The translations under genes were made by a program, and so were the position numbers. DNA of 64,000 bases, taken from assembly GCA_023078685.1 (NCBI GenBank), contig JALGAS010000004.1:3782001-3846000 (forward strand), in the 5' to 3' direction. Of the stretch, positions 21,382 through 33,000 are shown one piece after another. Origin of the DNA: Neopestalotiopsis rosae. Taxonomy: Eukaryota; Ascomycota; Sordariomycetes; Amphisphaeriales; Sporocadaceae. Positions within the stretch are counted from its first letter, which is position 1. Every line of letters starts with the position of its first letter. Below the pieces are notes generated by a model that worked only from the letters and a program-made list of their open reading frames with translations, had not been told where the DNA came from and made no database searches.

Positions 21382-23103
21382 ATGACTTCAAGGGAAAAGC
21401 TTCGCGTTACCGTGGCTGGCGCGGGTATCGCGGGCCTCTGCGCAGCAATTGCGCTTCGGCGCGCGGGCCATATTGTCCATGTATACGAGCGATCGGGGCT
21501 CAACAATGAAGTTGGGGCTGCGATTCATCTTCCGCCCAACGCGACTCGGGCGTTGCTCGCCTGGGGTCTTGATCCTGTTCGTGCAAAACTGGTTACAGTC
21601 AAGTCAAGTTTCCGGGCCAAAGCAGAGACGCTGGAGCGTTTCCATGTGGGTACATCGGAATCATCTATTACTGAGACTTATGGTGCGCCGTGGTTCTTTG
21701 CCCACAGGGTAGACCTCCATGATGAGCTGAAGACATTGGCAACTGGTAGCGTGGGGGAGGGTGTTCCGGTAGTCATCCATGCGAGGTCGCAAGTCACAAA
21801 ATATGTGAGACTCTCCATCGGGAAGCGAAGGTCGTACAGCGACAAAGCATTTGCTCACCGCAAGACTCTAGGATCCTGATTCACCATCCATTACTTTGCT
21901 TGACGGCTCTGTGATCACATCAGATGTTGTTGTCGGCACTGATGGCATCCACACCATAGCTGTCGAAGCTGTTCTTGGAAGAGCCAACGAGCCTGTCCCG
22001 TCCAAGGATCTCTACAATTTTTGTTATCGCTTCTTGATTCCCACTACGGAGATCGAAAACGATCCAGAGACCCGCTTCTGGACCGAAGATGATGATGGTC
22101 GAATGAAATTCTTTGTTGGTGATATGCAACGGATCATTTCGTACCCGTGTCGAAAGTAAGTGCAACATGCCTTGCGTTGAGTCCATTACACGTGTAACTG
22201 AATGATGGCAGCAATGAGATGCACAACTTTGTCGCACTTTTTCACCAAGATGACTTCAGCATGATGAAGAAAGAAGGTCGGTCCGCATAGCCTTTACGCC
22301 GTTTCCTGCTCTGACTTGCTGGACTAGATTGGCAGGCCTCTGTTGACAAGTCTCAATTGCTGGAAACATTTACCGGTCTTCATCCCAAGCTTCGGGCTGT
22401 TCTTGACAAGGCTACAGAGATCAAGCAGTGGGCTCTGTTATATCGAGAGCCAATTCCATCCTGGGTCCGTGGCAAGATTGCCTTGGCCGGCGATGCCTGT
22501 CATCCAATGCTACCTCGTAGGTCACTTTCAGCCGCCGCAGATTGGCCTCAGCTGACAATGATTAGATCAAGGACAAGGAGGAGCACAGTGTATCGAGGAC
22601 AGCGTAGCGCTTGGTTTGGTCTTCTGTGGTGCTAGTAAAGAGGACGTTCCGGCCAGACTTGAGTTGTACGAGACGATTAGGCGCAATCGCGCAAGTCTGA
22701 TTCAAGTCTTTAGCAATGCTGGACAAGACGAGCCAGAGCTTATCCGCAAAGAGGCTTCCAAGTATTTGCCTATAGAGCAGATACCGAGTACGTCTTTCAC
22801 CTTCCAACATGCGTGCATGACTGACTTCCCGGCACAGCAACCCCAGAGGGATTCTTCGACTACAACTTTGGGTATGACGTGATCCAAGATACCGTCAACC
22901 ATCGAAAGAGTGTTGATCCATCATTCGAGATTCCCAAAGGATTCTTCCAAAACGAGCCAGGCAAAGGTGTTTATCCGAAGCCGATGGGGCAAAGGGAATC
23001 GATTTCAGGAGCGTCCAAAGATATGGCAATCCCTGGCATCAGCAAGACTTCCAGGTCTGTGCCACGGATCCAGATGGTGGAGGTGAGCGACCGAGGGCAA
23101 TGA
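21382..23103 (+). CDS. FAD-dependent monooxygenase, salicylate hydroxylase type
   Basis: This is a group A aromatic hydroxylase of 482 residues from six exons (21382-21804, 21872-22155, 22212-22276, 22328-22516, 22566-22787, 22838-23103); all phases close. The FAD fold starts at once with VAGAGIAGLCAAIALRRAGH (residues 11-30). The DG motif region is VVVGTDGIHT. The second FAD motif is GDACHPMLP, spanning an intron into HQGQGGAQCIEDSVAL. This arrangement is that of salicylate hydroxylase, 6-hydroxynicotinate 3-monooxygenase and many secondary-metabolite hydroxylases. The tail beyond residue 400 (DYNFGYDVIQDT) is shared with fungal salicylate-hydroxylase-like proteins. With the other oxidative genes within 20 kb it suggests aromatic catabolism; the exact substrate is not determined by the sequence. 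Confidence 0.9.
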
Positions 23104-23552
23104 GCATCTGCTGGTGCGCGAATATGGTTTCTTATCAGTGGGCTGGGTGGCGTTCTTTTTGGCATCGATGATTGATGACTATCTGTTCATTCAGGAACGC
23201 GAGATTGTGTGCTGGAAATCTGTAAAATTGAATATTTCGACTTGATTCCTCCGTTGGGTTCCTCGTTTGCTGGATTTTGAGTGGTGATTTGTTTTCTAAC
23301 GTAGATGACGGTGTGATGATCGAGGCTCTCTAGCCACTGTAGCGCCAGCTGGGGCAATCGCACCACAGCTGGCATTGGGGCCTTTGTTGATAGCCCGCGC
23401 ACCTGCCAAGCGACCGACATCCACTGTAATCCACCAGTTCCTTCCTGGTTTGCCTAATCCATTAGCGCACTTCGTCAGGCTGAAGGCTGCTAAACGCGCC
23501 GCACCTTTGTCCATAAAACCACAACTTCATCCCGGTTTGTCACGTCCACGCC
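23104..23552. other. Intergenic, DBR1 promoter
   Basis: About 450 bases contain the FAD monooxygenase 3' side and the DBR1 promoter. A few overlapping short ORFs are non-descript. Confidence 0.4.
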
Positions 23553-25364
23553 ATGGAGGATTCGAGTCTGTCCCTCGTTGAGAATGGTGGCGTACGCGTT
23601 GCCATTGAAGGATGCGTAAGTCTTGCCCCACTTTATCTGCAATTGACTGTGTTCCGTTCACGTGCAGAAGTCAATGGTCTTGGGTCGCATGCATTTGGCT
23701 TGGTGCTTTGCTAACATACTGTCCGCCAGGGCCATGGCACTCTCCACGCCATCTACGCCACCGTGCAAAATGCGGCGCGAGCCAGAGGCTGGACAGGTGT
23801 CGACCTCCTAATCATTGGCGGTGATTTTCAAGCCGTACGCAATGCCGCTGATCTCACAGTCATGTCTGTGCCGGTCAAGTACCGGGAGCTCGGCGACTTT
23901 CCAGAGTACTACAGTGGACGTATAACTGCACCAATCCTTACCATCTTCATTGGCGGCAACCATGAAGCCAGCTCACACCTGTGGGAGCTCTATTACGGTG
24001 GCTGGGTGGCACCAAACATTTACTATCTCGGCTTCGCCAACGTCCTCCGCTTTGGACCTATTCGTATTGCTGGCATGAGTGGCATCTGGAAAGGCTTTGA
24101 CTATAACAAGCCGCACATCGAGAGACTGCCCTTCAATCAGGATGACATCAAGGGCTTCTACCACGTCCGAGAGATCGATGTACGGAAGTTGCTCCTTCTG
24201 AGAGAGCAAGTAGATGTTGGGCTGAGTCATGATTGGCCTAGGGCGGTCGAAAGATATGGCGATGAGAAGGCGCTATGGCGGTTGAAGCCGGATTTCAGGC
24301 AAGAAAGCTTGGACGGAACTCTGGGCAACCCGGCAGCAACATATGTCATGGATCGATTGCGACCGGCGTATTGGTTCTCGGCCCATATGCACTGCAAATT
24401 CTCAGCCCTCAAAAAGTATGACGCACCAGCAGCTGTGGCTCCTGCACCGGCACAAGAAGCAGTGCAAGAAGTAGTTTCCACGGCACCCGACCACCCACCT
24501 ACCCAGGCCACAGAAGCAACCACGGTATCAGTGTCGAGTAAACCTGATAATCCAGATGAGATAGGTCTCGACATGGATGACGATGACGAAGATCCCACAA
24601 CGTCGACAGAACCCGCCGTACCATCGGAACCAGCGCCTGCTGCAAACAGCAACGCCGTCTCGGAAGAGCTGCGAGCGCAACTCCCGGCTTCATTCACGAA
24701 ACGACCAGAACAACCGAGAGGCACGCCCGGTCAACCTGTTCCCCCAACCATATTCAACACAAAAACACGCTTCCTAGCATTAGATAAGTGTACACCTGGG
24801 CGCAAGTGCATTCAACTTGCCTACATCAAACCAATTACTGCCAATAGTGAGGACACTAGTCCGGATCTTTGCTTACAGTACGACCCGGAGTGGCTTGCCA
24901 TCAACCGCGTCTTTCATCAGTATCTCCAGATTGGTGACCGCAACGCGAAAACCCCAGTAAATGAGGGCGAAGCGGCATACAACGCCATGATTGACAAGGA
25001 ACGCGCATGGGTGGATGAGAACATCGTAGCCAAAGGGCAGCTAACAGTACCGCTGAACTTTGCCATCACGGCACCGCCACACAACATCGGAGATCTTGCA
25101 AGAGTAAACAATCAGCCAGAGGAATATACCAGTCCACAGACGGCAGCATACTGCCAATTGCTTGGCCTCGAAAACCTCTGGGATGCGACACCCGAGGAAA
25201 GAGCCGCGCGCCAAAACCAAGGACCGCCTCCAGAAGAACCTCGCCGGGACAATCGTGGCGGAGGGTTCCGAGGTGGAAGAGGTGGTAGAGGAGGTGGACG
25301 TGGCGGCGGAGGGTTTGGTCGAGGACATCGTGGCGGTCGCGGTCGCGGCCGTGGAAGAGGCTAA
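23553..25364 (+). CDS. DBR1: RNA lariat debranching enzyme with RGG-rich tail
   Basis: Dbr1 hydrolyses the 2'-5' bond of excised intron lariats in the nucleus, allowing intron turnover. Two exons (23553-23615 and 23730-25364) encode 565 residues; the start is fixed by VAIEGCGHG, the conserved metal site split by the intron. Metallophosphatase motifs are EGC-GHG (Cys21, His23), GGDFQ (Asp53), GGNHE (Asn98, His99), LSHDWP and WFSAHMHC. A lariat-recognition loop region (GMSGIWKGFDYNKPHIERLPF) sits between. After about residue 230 comes a low-complexity acidic/Pro/Ala linker, then the conserved Dbr1 C-terminal domain (TRFLALDKC, YDPEWLAI). The last about 40 residues are almost pure Gly/Arg with RGG repeats, an RNA-binding and methylation-type tail not present in yeast Dbr1. 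Confidence 0.95.
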
Positions 25365-26095
25365 TGGACACAACGACAGTGTTTCAGATGGCTCTATCCA
25401 ACAGCACACAACAAGTTTTGCCCAATATTGCTACACAACTGTATCAGTTTGCTCATACAAAAACGTCATAAGCAGCGACGGTGGATAAGCAAGCAGAGGG
25501 GTTCGATGAAATGTTGCAGCAACAAAAGATTAGCAGCCCCAGGCGCACTATTTAATACTGCTCGAAGACGACATTGAGATAAATCTGTCGTTGAGTCACA
25601 TATTGCTATTCGCAGCTGAGAATTACCTTTGATTCTACCCCTTTTGTCGGAAGATGGCTGTGTCACCTAGGCTGCGGTACAGCATGGCCGAAACGGGCTG
25701 TAGGGCTTCTAAGAATTCTCCGCGAGCCAAAGGATTCGGGGCCATCACTCAGCTGCACTACTGCCTTGTATTATTAGATATCTCAATGCATGCAACTTCA
25801 CGGCGATGCTACTGCGCCGCACAACTGGCCCTGCACCATGCTTTTTCGTTTCGCATATAAGACGCACTTGCTCGACTTGTCGAGCTTCATGATGGCACTG
25901 GCCCCCGCGATTTCGTTCAATTTTCTTCAGGATCCCACCATGTGCCGATATGGAGTGAGAGACACGTAGTTGAGAAATTGTATACTCCTGGTTCTCCCGA
26001 CATCACGATCCTTAGATCAATTCTTTGCATCAACTGTCCTGACGGCACATAGTCAGGCTGGACGCTGGATCATTGTACTGTTCTCATTGGCCGAC
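25365..26095. other. Intergenic between DBR1 and membrane protein
   Basis: About 730 bases contain 3' UTR of DBR1 and the upstream region of the next gene. The frame of the next gene is open from 25970, but no ATG occurs before 26096. Nothing else is recognised. Confidence 0.4.
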
Positions 26096-27766
26096 ATGGA
26101 CCGCACCCCATCGAAGTTTTGGACAGGATTCTTTTTAGCGCTCGGTCTCAGCATTACCACTATATTTAGCTCCCTACTTTTGGCAGCTAGTGAAAGAGAC
26201 TGGACGCCCAACTCATACTCATATAATTGGGTTGTCAACAATCGGGCAACTGTCCAGTTATTGCTTCAGCTGCTATCCAATGCCCTAGCGCTCATATACG
26301 TCACAATTATTTCCGGTCTGATCAATCGAGCGACGCGCATTTACTGGAAGGACAGTACTGTCAGACCTTACATCGTGCAGTTCTGGCATTCTCTCTGCAC
26401 GCGCTCTGTCAACTGGCATATTCCATTCCATCTCCTCATCCCACTGCTACTCTACATTCTTGTCACGGCTATACCGTCTGCCATCTGGGCCGGAGCCTTG
26501 ACCCCAATTCCAACAACAATTTCTATCCGCGCGACACTTGACCTACCAAGCTATCAGAACACATCCAGCATTAAAGAATGGCCTTCCGAGATCAGCAGCC
26601 AAGGTCCGTCATTACGGAATTCGAAAGGCCGATTCAGCTACTCGGTCGGCATGCAGTTCCAAGGTAGTTTGTTGCTCTCTGCATCTTCTGCCACGCCCAC
26701 CAACGACTCGACTCGTCAGCATGAAAAGTTGGACAACTCTCGTTTCACGTATTTTGGGCGTTCTTTCGGCGTTGGCTCTTCTGTGGGTTTACTGGATGAT
26801 GCGCTCATGGCCAACGAACTTCTCCAGGGCTATACCTACGAAGAGAACGGGTATGATACAGCAGTCACTTGTATACACAATGCGAGTAGCCAATTCAAGC
26901 TGAAAAATGCTGGGAACAATTGGTTCGAGGCCTATGGTAATTTGCCAAACAGCGGGGATGTCGGGCCAGAGGATTCCTCGTACATAGGGCACGGCTCGGG
27001 TGCAATCGTTGCTATTGGTGTAGGTAGAAACCCGGAAGACCCAAGGAGAATGTTGGCGATCGCAGCCGGTAAATCCTACGGTCATCTCAACACCACACAG
27101 TGCAGCATGTCTTTCCAACCTGCCCTATTCCAGGTAAACGTGGGAGTCGTTGGCCGGAACATCACGGTGGACCGGATTAAGGGACTTGATGGCTTTCAAG
27201 ACGGCGGCAATCTCACACAGGTTGTTATGCGACAGTTCGAGCTGATTTCGAATGACCAGACGAGTCTCTACACGTCGGTCGTCGGCAATTCCCTGAACGA
27301 CAGCATCAGTGATTTCATTTCCGCGTATAATGGCACAGAGTCGCTTTCACTGGAAGAGGCAACACTCTCGGGCGCTGAAAACGCACTACAGGCTATGGTC
27401 GACGACATGCTCGTTGCCTATGCGAGTGCTCAGATCATGATCCAACAAAATACCATGTCAACTAACTGCACAACCACCCTGAAGACAATGCGTATAGGCG
27501 ACGAGAAATATATCTATGCTATATTTGCGGTGAATATTGCTGTGTTCTTATTTGTGGTTCTGGAATGCATCAGGACTCAATTCTGGAAAGGGGTACATTC
27601 TCTGGACTATTTGGACCCAGTTTCGCTCATGGCAACCAAGCTCACAGCCGACTCCGAGCTGGAACCGTCAGAGTCTTTGTTATGGGATCGATATGATGGC
27701 GCTGTAGCATTGCAAACGCTGCAGGCTGGCGGCTGGTTAGCTCCCGCAGGGCGGCGCCCGAGCTGA
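26096..27766 (+). CDS. Large fungal membrane protein, hypothetical
   Basis: This is a 556-residue single-exon protein starting at the first in-frame ATG (MDRTPSKF). Three N-terminal membrane segments are visible (FFLALGLSITTIFSSLLLA; LLQLLSNALALIYVTIISGL; FHLLIPLLLYILVTAIPSAI). A long luminal or extracellular domain follows (about residues 145-465) with many sequons (NTSS, NDST, NASS, NTT, NIT, NLT, NDS, NGT), then one last membrane segment (YIYAIFAVNIAVFLFVVLEC) and a short cytosolic tail. This topology is frequent in Pezizomycotina proteins of unknown function, often in multigene families. The tail stops at APAGRRPS*, and the +1 frame just downstream continues with a stretch that resembles DNA at 29144-29231, suggesting a recent one-base shift. 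No function is inferred. Confidence 0.75.
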   Translation: MDRTPSKFWTGFFLALGLSITTIFSSLLLAASERDWTPNSYSYNWVVNNRATVQLLLQLLSNALALIYVTIISGLINRATRIYWKDSTVRPYIVQFWHSLCTRSVNWHIPFHLLIPLLLYILVTAIPSAIWAGALTPIPTTISIRATLDLPSYQNTSSIKEWPSEISSQGPSLRNSKGRFSYSVGMQFQGSLLLSASSATPTNDSTRQHEKLDNSRFTYFGRSFGVGSSVGLLDDALMANELLQGYTYEENGYDTAVTCIHNASSQFKLKNAGNNWFEAYGNLPNSGDVGPEDSSYIGHGSGAIVAIGVGRNPEDPRRMLAIAAGKSYGHLNTTQCSMSFQPALFQVNVGVVGRNITVDRIKGLDGFQDGGNLTQVVMRQFELISNDQTSLYTSVVGNSLNDSISDFISAYNGTESLSLEEATLSGAENALQAMVDDMLVAYASAQIMIQQNTMSTNCTTTLKTMRIGDEKYIYAIFAVNIAVFLFVVLECIRTQFWKGVHSLDYLDPVSLMATKLTADSELEPSESLLWDRYDGAVALQTLQAGGWLAPAGRRPS

Positions 27767-27825
27767 TCCAGTCCGCCGGCCAGGCTGAGTCGCATCGCAG
27801 CCGTCGCCCGTTATCCCAGTGGTAG
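27743..27825 (+). repeat. Diverged repeat copy A (C-terminal tail coding)
   Basis: This stretch covers the end of the membrane-protein gene and the bases after its stop. It aligns with 29144-29231. The core CGCAGCCGTCGCCCGTTAT differs from copy B at one base in nineteen. Read one base out of the gene's frame it gives PELIQSAGQAESHRSRRPL, matching PDLLEASEQIKPHRSRRPL in copy B. Confidence 0.55.
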
Positions 27826-28085
27826 GAAAACTGCCAAAGCAGATGGCTTAATTACAATCAAGAGTCGATGTGCATCATTGTACCAAGGACCTCCTCATGC
27901 AAATTCCGTTGCTTGACATGATGCTCTCACTGGTGGATCGGGATACAGGGAGTGCCTACCCACTATCTGCAAGGCTTATCCTCGAAATTCACTCCTATAC
28001 TACTGGACAACACTATTCTGAATGATGATTTATCTTATTAAACGGTTATCACCTTATCTAGATAGAGCCTGAAGCAAGCCAACCC
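27826..28085. other. Convergent 3' region before the cupin gene
   Basis: AT-rich sequence between the membrane protein and the 3' end of the cupin gene on the other strand. No feature is seen. Confidence 0.4.
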
Positions 28086-28526
28086 TCACAGCTTCGCTCG
28101 CACGACTTTTGGTGCTCCCACCGTCTCATGCCGGAATTGGTAAACAACAGCATCAAAGCTTCCTTCAGGAAATATGTAGAACCATTTCAGACTCTCGTAA
28201 GGACCACAAAAAACACCATGCTCTGCATTTCCGGGGATCCAAATGACTGTATCCTTTGATACACGTGTTTTTGCGCCGTCGATTTCCACCTCCCCCGAGC
28301 CGGACAGGATGTAGTAGACTTCGGCCTGCTGGTGCCTGTGGAGCGCTAGCGACCCCGCTGGTGGGCATGTCGCTACTCCTCCGCTCAATGAGCTAGTCGC
28401 TGTTGTCGGAGCAGAGAATAGGGTGTGCCATGTCGTCTGCCCACGAGAGGCATCCTCAAAATAGGACGGAGTCTTTGATAGAGTCGAGGCATGCAAAATT
28501 AAAGGCTTCTGGACATGATCTGTCAT
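28086..28526 (-). CDS. Small cupin-domain protein
   Basis: This is a 146-residue single-exon protein made of one conserved beta-barrel (Cupin_2). Motif 1 is PAGSLALHRHQQAEVYYILSG, with the HxH...E metal ligands; motif 2 lies in PGNAEHGVFCG with its His. The start ATG follows an A-rich leader. Single-domain cupins include dioxygenases, isomerases, DMSP-lyase-like and storage proteins; ligand spacing supports a bound metal, but no reaction can be assigned. There is no signal peptide, so it is presumably cytosolic. It converges on the membrane-protein gene. The intact metal ligands argue against a decayed gene. Confidence 0.85.
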   Translation of the reverse strand: MTDHVQKPLILHASTLSKTPSYFEDASRGQTTWHTLFSAPTTATSSLSGGVATCPPAGSLALHRHQQAEVYYILSGSGEVEIDGAKTRVSKDTVIWIPGNAEHGVFCGPYESLKWFYIFPEGSFDAVVYQFRHETVGAPKVVRAKL

Positions 28527-30005
28527 TTTACTGAGGATGCTTGATAGACGTATTGCAAGTCAAGTCTGGGCTGCTGCACTAATCCCAATGCCAGATGGCA
28601 GAAGTATGTACGAAGATACTGATAATTTGCTAGGAATTTACAAGAATTCTGGAAGCAACAGCTGGGAAAGGGTCTTTAATAAATAGGTCTCCATCGGCAA
28701 TCTGGAGTAGGCGCATCTTTGAGGGGAACGGATTATTGACATGTGTTTACTGTCGTACTTTTTGATCATCACTAAGTTAGACAGTTATACGCACACGATA
28801 ACGAAATCGCATGGCCCTATAGGCTGCACTATAGCTATGTTGATTCGCATGCCACACCAATCAAATCATAGTATGTTCGGCGGGTTGTGCAGCAACGCGG
28901 GGTCGATCAAATAGCTTGACATAGCTGGTAAATTTATCCGACGAGCGCGACGCCCACTCTGACAAAATCATACCCATTAGGTACAGATTGCCGGAAGAAA
29001 CAGTCTCCCAAACTGCCAAGCGATGATAGCTTGTGGATTTCTAGGAGCTTAGGTCGTTGGCGAGTCAGAGTGTGGCTACCATGGCCTCTGAGTGGCCTTC
29101 CGGTAGCGACAGGCAAGGTCCGTCGGTGCGGAACCAGGAAGGGCCACCTGCTGGCCGCAAGGCGCCCGACTTACTTGAGGCCAGCGAGCAGATTAAGCCA
29201 CACCGTAGCCGTCGCCCGTTATTCAGTGGGACCAATGAGAACGCAAAATGAAGTTGAAGCCTAAATTCAAATACGGCTGTACCGGTAGTCCTCGAGCGCA
29301 TGGGAGCAGACCGATCGCACGTCCCGCGAGATCCCGAGTGGATAGTTGGCCTAGTCTGCCTTAGAAGGGTTGCAAGTTATTGAATTATATGAAATTGGTC
29401 GCCTTGAGGTTGTTGCAAGTACCAACGCGACATCGAACATGCCAAAAGAAAGAACGGAGACGAAAGAAAGAAAAAGTAGAATCTGCAGAGGTCGGTTGAA
29501 GATTAATTTTCAACGACGAGTTTTTCATCAAGAGCTGTCGGTCGCACCCATTTCCAAGTCTGCTATGCGATACTGGAAATGCCGTGTACGGTGCACCCGT
29601 GAAATGCCTGCTCATTCCCCACGTTTTGTGTTTTGTCCCGCAAGGTTGTAATTTCAAAAAGTACCATCTTTCGGGGGTTTCCTCCAAGATTCTTTGTGGG
29701 AGTTCTGATTTCTGATTGGAAGGTTGTGATTCGCTTAATATGCTGCATCGCGAGGCAGCTCTCAAGGCCACATTTTTTGCGGTGCGCCCGACAACGCATT
29801 GCCTGCAAATCGAGCGGGATGATGGAGCGATGGTGTTTCGAGATCGGTTTGTTCGGTGAGAATGAATGCAATCAGCTGGTGATGCCCAGGTCCCATTCTC
29901 AATTAGACTTTGCTCTGATGATTGCGTTGATGATTGCTCCGACGATTGTTGTATAATCACTACGCAACACTTTTGATTACCTGTGGCTACGAATTGCTGT
30001 TCATA
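28527..30005. other. Intergenic, with a diverged gene-tail copy
   Basis: About 1.5 kb. The stretch 28527-29000 is AT-rich promoter-like DNA for the cupin gene. A relic tail copy sits at 29144-29231. 29370-30000 carries minor ORFs on both strands (the largest, 29385-29960 on minus, is rich in imperfect GATGATTG-derived repeats) that I do not credit as genes. Confidence 0.4.
29144..29231 (+). repeat. Diverged repeat copy B (paralogous gene-tail relic)
   Basis: This copy is similar in bases and in translation to the 3' end of the membrane-protein gene (27743-27825). The in-frame reading PPAGRKAPDLLEASEQIKP followed by HRSRRPLFSG is uninterrupted here. It lies in an ORF from 29057 to 29251 with no recognisable upstream domain, so it looks like a fragment left by duplication or transposition, or the last exon of a lost paralogue. 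The alternative is a shared tail module from an unknown element. Confidence 0.5.
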
Positions 30006-33000
30006 ATGGATCCTCTCTCCATCGCAGCGTCAGCAATCACTCTGACAGATGCCGTCGCTAAAGTGTATGGCTTCTTCCAGTCCGTTCACAATGCCGATGC
30101 TAGCTTTACTGGACTATGCACCGAGCTCAATAACCTCAAAAACTATAGCCAGTCAATCGACAGGGCTCTCCGCAATTGGGAGCGTTACCCCATGGCTTTG
30201 GCCCCCATTGACCAGGATGTGTGGAAACAGAGTCGAAACGCGATTAGTGACTCTAAGCAAGCTATTGACGACTTGGATATACTCGTAAAGCGCATAGGTG
30301 GACCTGTGCGGTCTAACTCCATATTCCGTCGAGGTAAAATTGCTGCAGATCTACATCTCCACACGCGAGAGATCGTTGCATTCCGTGACAAGATTCACTT
30401 GTCAAATTTGGCACTCCAGACACTGCTGCAGGTGATCAATGTGTGAGTATACAACGCCAGCGGATGTGTCTAATATAGATGACTGACATGACAAACGTAC
30501 TGAATTTCTAGATCACTTTCTCTGAGGAATGATACCTCCCAAACAAGGATCCTGATTGAGCTCAAGCAGCTCAATCAGCATCTTGAGAATTCAACTCGCG
30601 CTGCTGCAGATGATAAGGCCTTGTTCGAAATAGACAAGTCTGATGCTCATGTGATTCGAAACCTCAAGAGTCTTGTCAGAGCTGCAAGAGACTTCCACGC
30701 CAGTGCGAGCATCCAGGCTAGCACGATATTTTCTGGTAGTCAATCTCACTCAGATGCCGCTCAAGATCACGGGTATGCCTCTTCAGTCGTCCACCCCACG
30801 ACAACACTATCAACACGGCGTCGAATGCAGATGTATCTCCGGTACGCGCGGTTGCCAAGTCGGAAAAACTCACGTACCCCAAGTGGAAATTTTCATCCCC
30901 CATAAAGCCCAGTCCAGGCGGATTACCCGGAGGTAGTGGCTGATGAGGATGTCGGCCTAGGCCAGGAGAATTATCTTGATAGTACTCTATCCGGCGGCTT
31001 CAGCAAGATGGCTCAGAAGGCTCTCCGTAAGTTCGACTTTCCCAAAGCTGAACAGGTACTCCGCCAAGCACTGGATCGACACAGAATATCCGCCCCAGAT
31101 GATGCCCATCACAGCCGCTTGCGCACTCAGCTCGCAATCTGCGGTTTCCTTCAAGGCAAAGGATCTGAGATTGAAGACGTCGTCATCGATCTTGCCGAGT
31201 TCCGCGGAACAAAGCGGTCGGTGGCGCATCAACTTCTTTACAACTTAGCACTTTCTCTAATGCATGATCTCGACTTTGAAGCTGCACACAAGATATGCGT
31301 AAGATTGTGGGCAAACCTGAGCAAGCCTGAGTTCTCTGATCACGTGAAGAAGAGTGATTTGTTCAGACTTCTCGTCATATCATACCGGGAGTCTGATAAG
31401 GCGCTCTACGCCGAAGCCCTAGAGGAACAGCATCCTGAATTGGCAACCGTCACAGATGACGGACTGCCTAGCATTCTGGACTCGGTAATCAATTGCGAAG
31501 AACTCCTGGTTGAGTTTCTCGGTGTTGATGATAGTTCAGAAGTCCCACGACTCTTCATTCATCAGCTTCGGGATCGAGTTGAGCTTGGACGGAAAACTCC
31601 CTTCGATGTGAGATGGACCAAGCAGCAACTGCAACGATCAGCAGACCCTGGCCGCCCTTCTTCGCAAATCAATGGCCAAGAAGAGACTAAGAAATTCACC
31701 TCTCTACAGAAATCAGCCACTATTGATATTAGCGGCAATCACAAGGCTTCATATACTGAAAGACTCTCGAGACTGGAAACCGTCCTCCGTTGGCGAAGCA
31801 CACAGAACAAAGAAAATTCAGAGGCCTCGGCGGTCGCTTCAAATGATACAGTTTCTCACACCGGTGGAACTCACAAGGCCATTCAAAGTCCTTGGATGTA
31901 CCGAAGGGCAAAGACCTCTCGCGAGAACCACAATGAAATGCCACTGTGGCAGAGGCTCTCTCCACTGCATAGAAGAAGAATGCTTCGAAAGAGAGGAGGG
32001 AATGATATCGCAACGGACGAAAACGGCCATCGGATCTTGTCTTGGATGCACGGCCAGGATAACAACGGCAAAGCCCAGATTGTCACATCAGAAGAGCCTC
32101 AGACTCTAGATGGTGTGAAATCGTGTGTGTGCCGGCGTTTCAGTTTCGTAGGAATGCCGTCTACACCGTCCAAAGGACTTCAACCGGCACACGTTATGGC
32201 GGAGATGCCAGATACTTGTTTATTTGAAATGATGGACACTTCACCTCGGGTAGAATTAAGTGACACAGGCTTGACGCCGGTGGATATTATCAACAGGCAT
32301 TCCCATTTCGCGAGGAGCCCTCACTCTGCCACCACGCCTCACTCCGCCAGCACGGTAAACCGCTTCCATACTACCTATCAAGTATCAGATTTTTCAACTT
32401 CATATGGAGCTAAAGCCAACTCTCATACGGCCTATCAAGTCTCAGAGATATCTGACTCCTTTGCAGCGGGAGGTCCACCCTCTCGCTCTATATTGCTGGG
32501 AACACGCGATGGCTCGGTCTCCCAGGTTTCTTGCTCTATGCTCTTAGAAAAAGTAGACGAGGGTGAGGCCGAGAAAAGCGGTATATCGATGGTGATATCG
32601 GATCCAAATCCTGCATCACTGCGGCGGAAAAGGCCATGCCTTTATCTGCCTATACACTATACCCTCATAAGTCAAAGAACACTTACTTCCTCGCCGACAA
32701 GATCACTAAAGAGAGGCGAGCTCGGGGCACGATCTGAAACCTTGACTTGGCAAGTCAAGAATGCGTCGTCAGCTCAGCAAAGAGAAGATGGGTCACAGGG
32801 CCCGAGCCATGACTTCGGAGACAAATCATTGCCTGAGGCGCAGAATGCAGATCCCGAGAATGAACAATCTCTACAAGGGGGAATGATGGCTATTTGGAGT
32901 AATTTGCGTTCTTCAAGCCAGGCCACGAGGAAATTGCAAAGACACAACGAAGTACAGAGCCGCCAACAGCCAGGCTGTATCAGTAACATACGCACCAGGC

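Noticed and set aside
3139..23103. Interpretation as a polyketide or peptide biosynthetic cluster
   Set aside because: Tailoring-type oxidases are present, but no PKS, NRPS, terpene synthase, prenyltransferase or Zn2Cys6 regulator could be recognised in the window.
29385..29960. 191-codon minus-strand ORF
   Set aside because: Its start is a run of QSSEQS units made by short GATGATTG-like repeats; the rest shows no motif and poor codon use.
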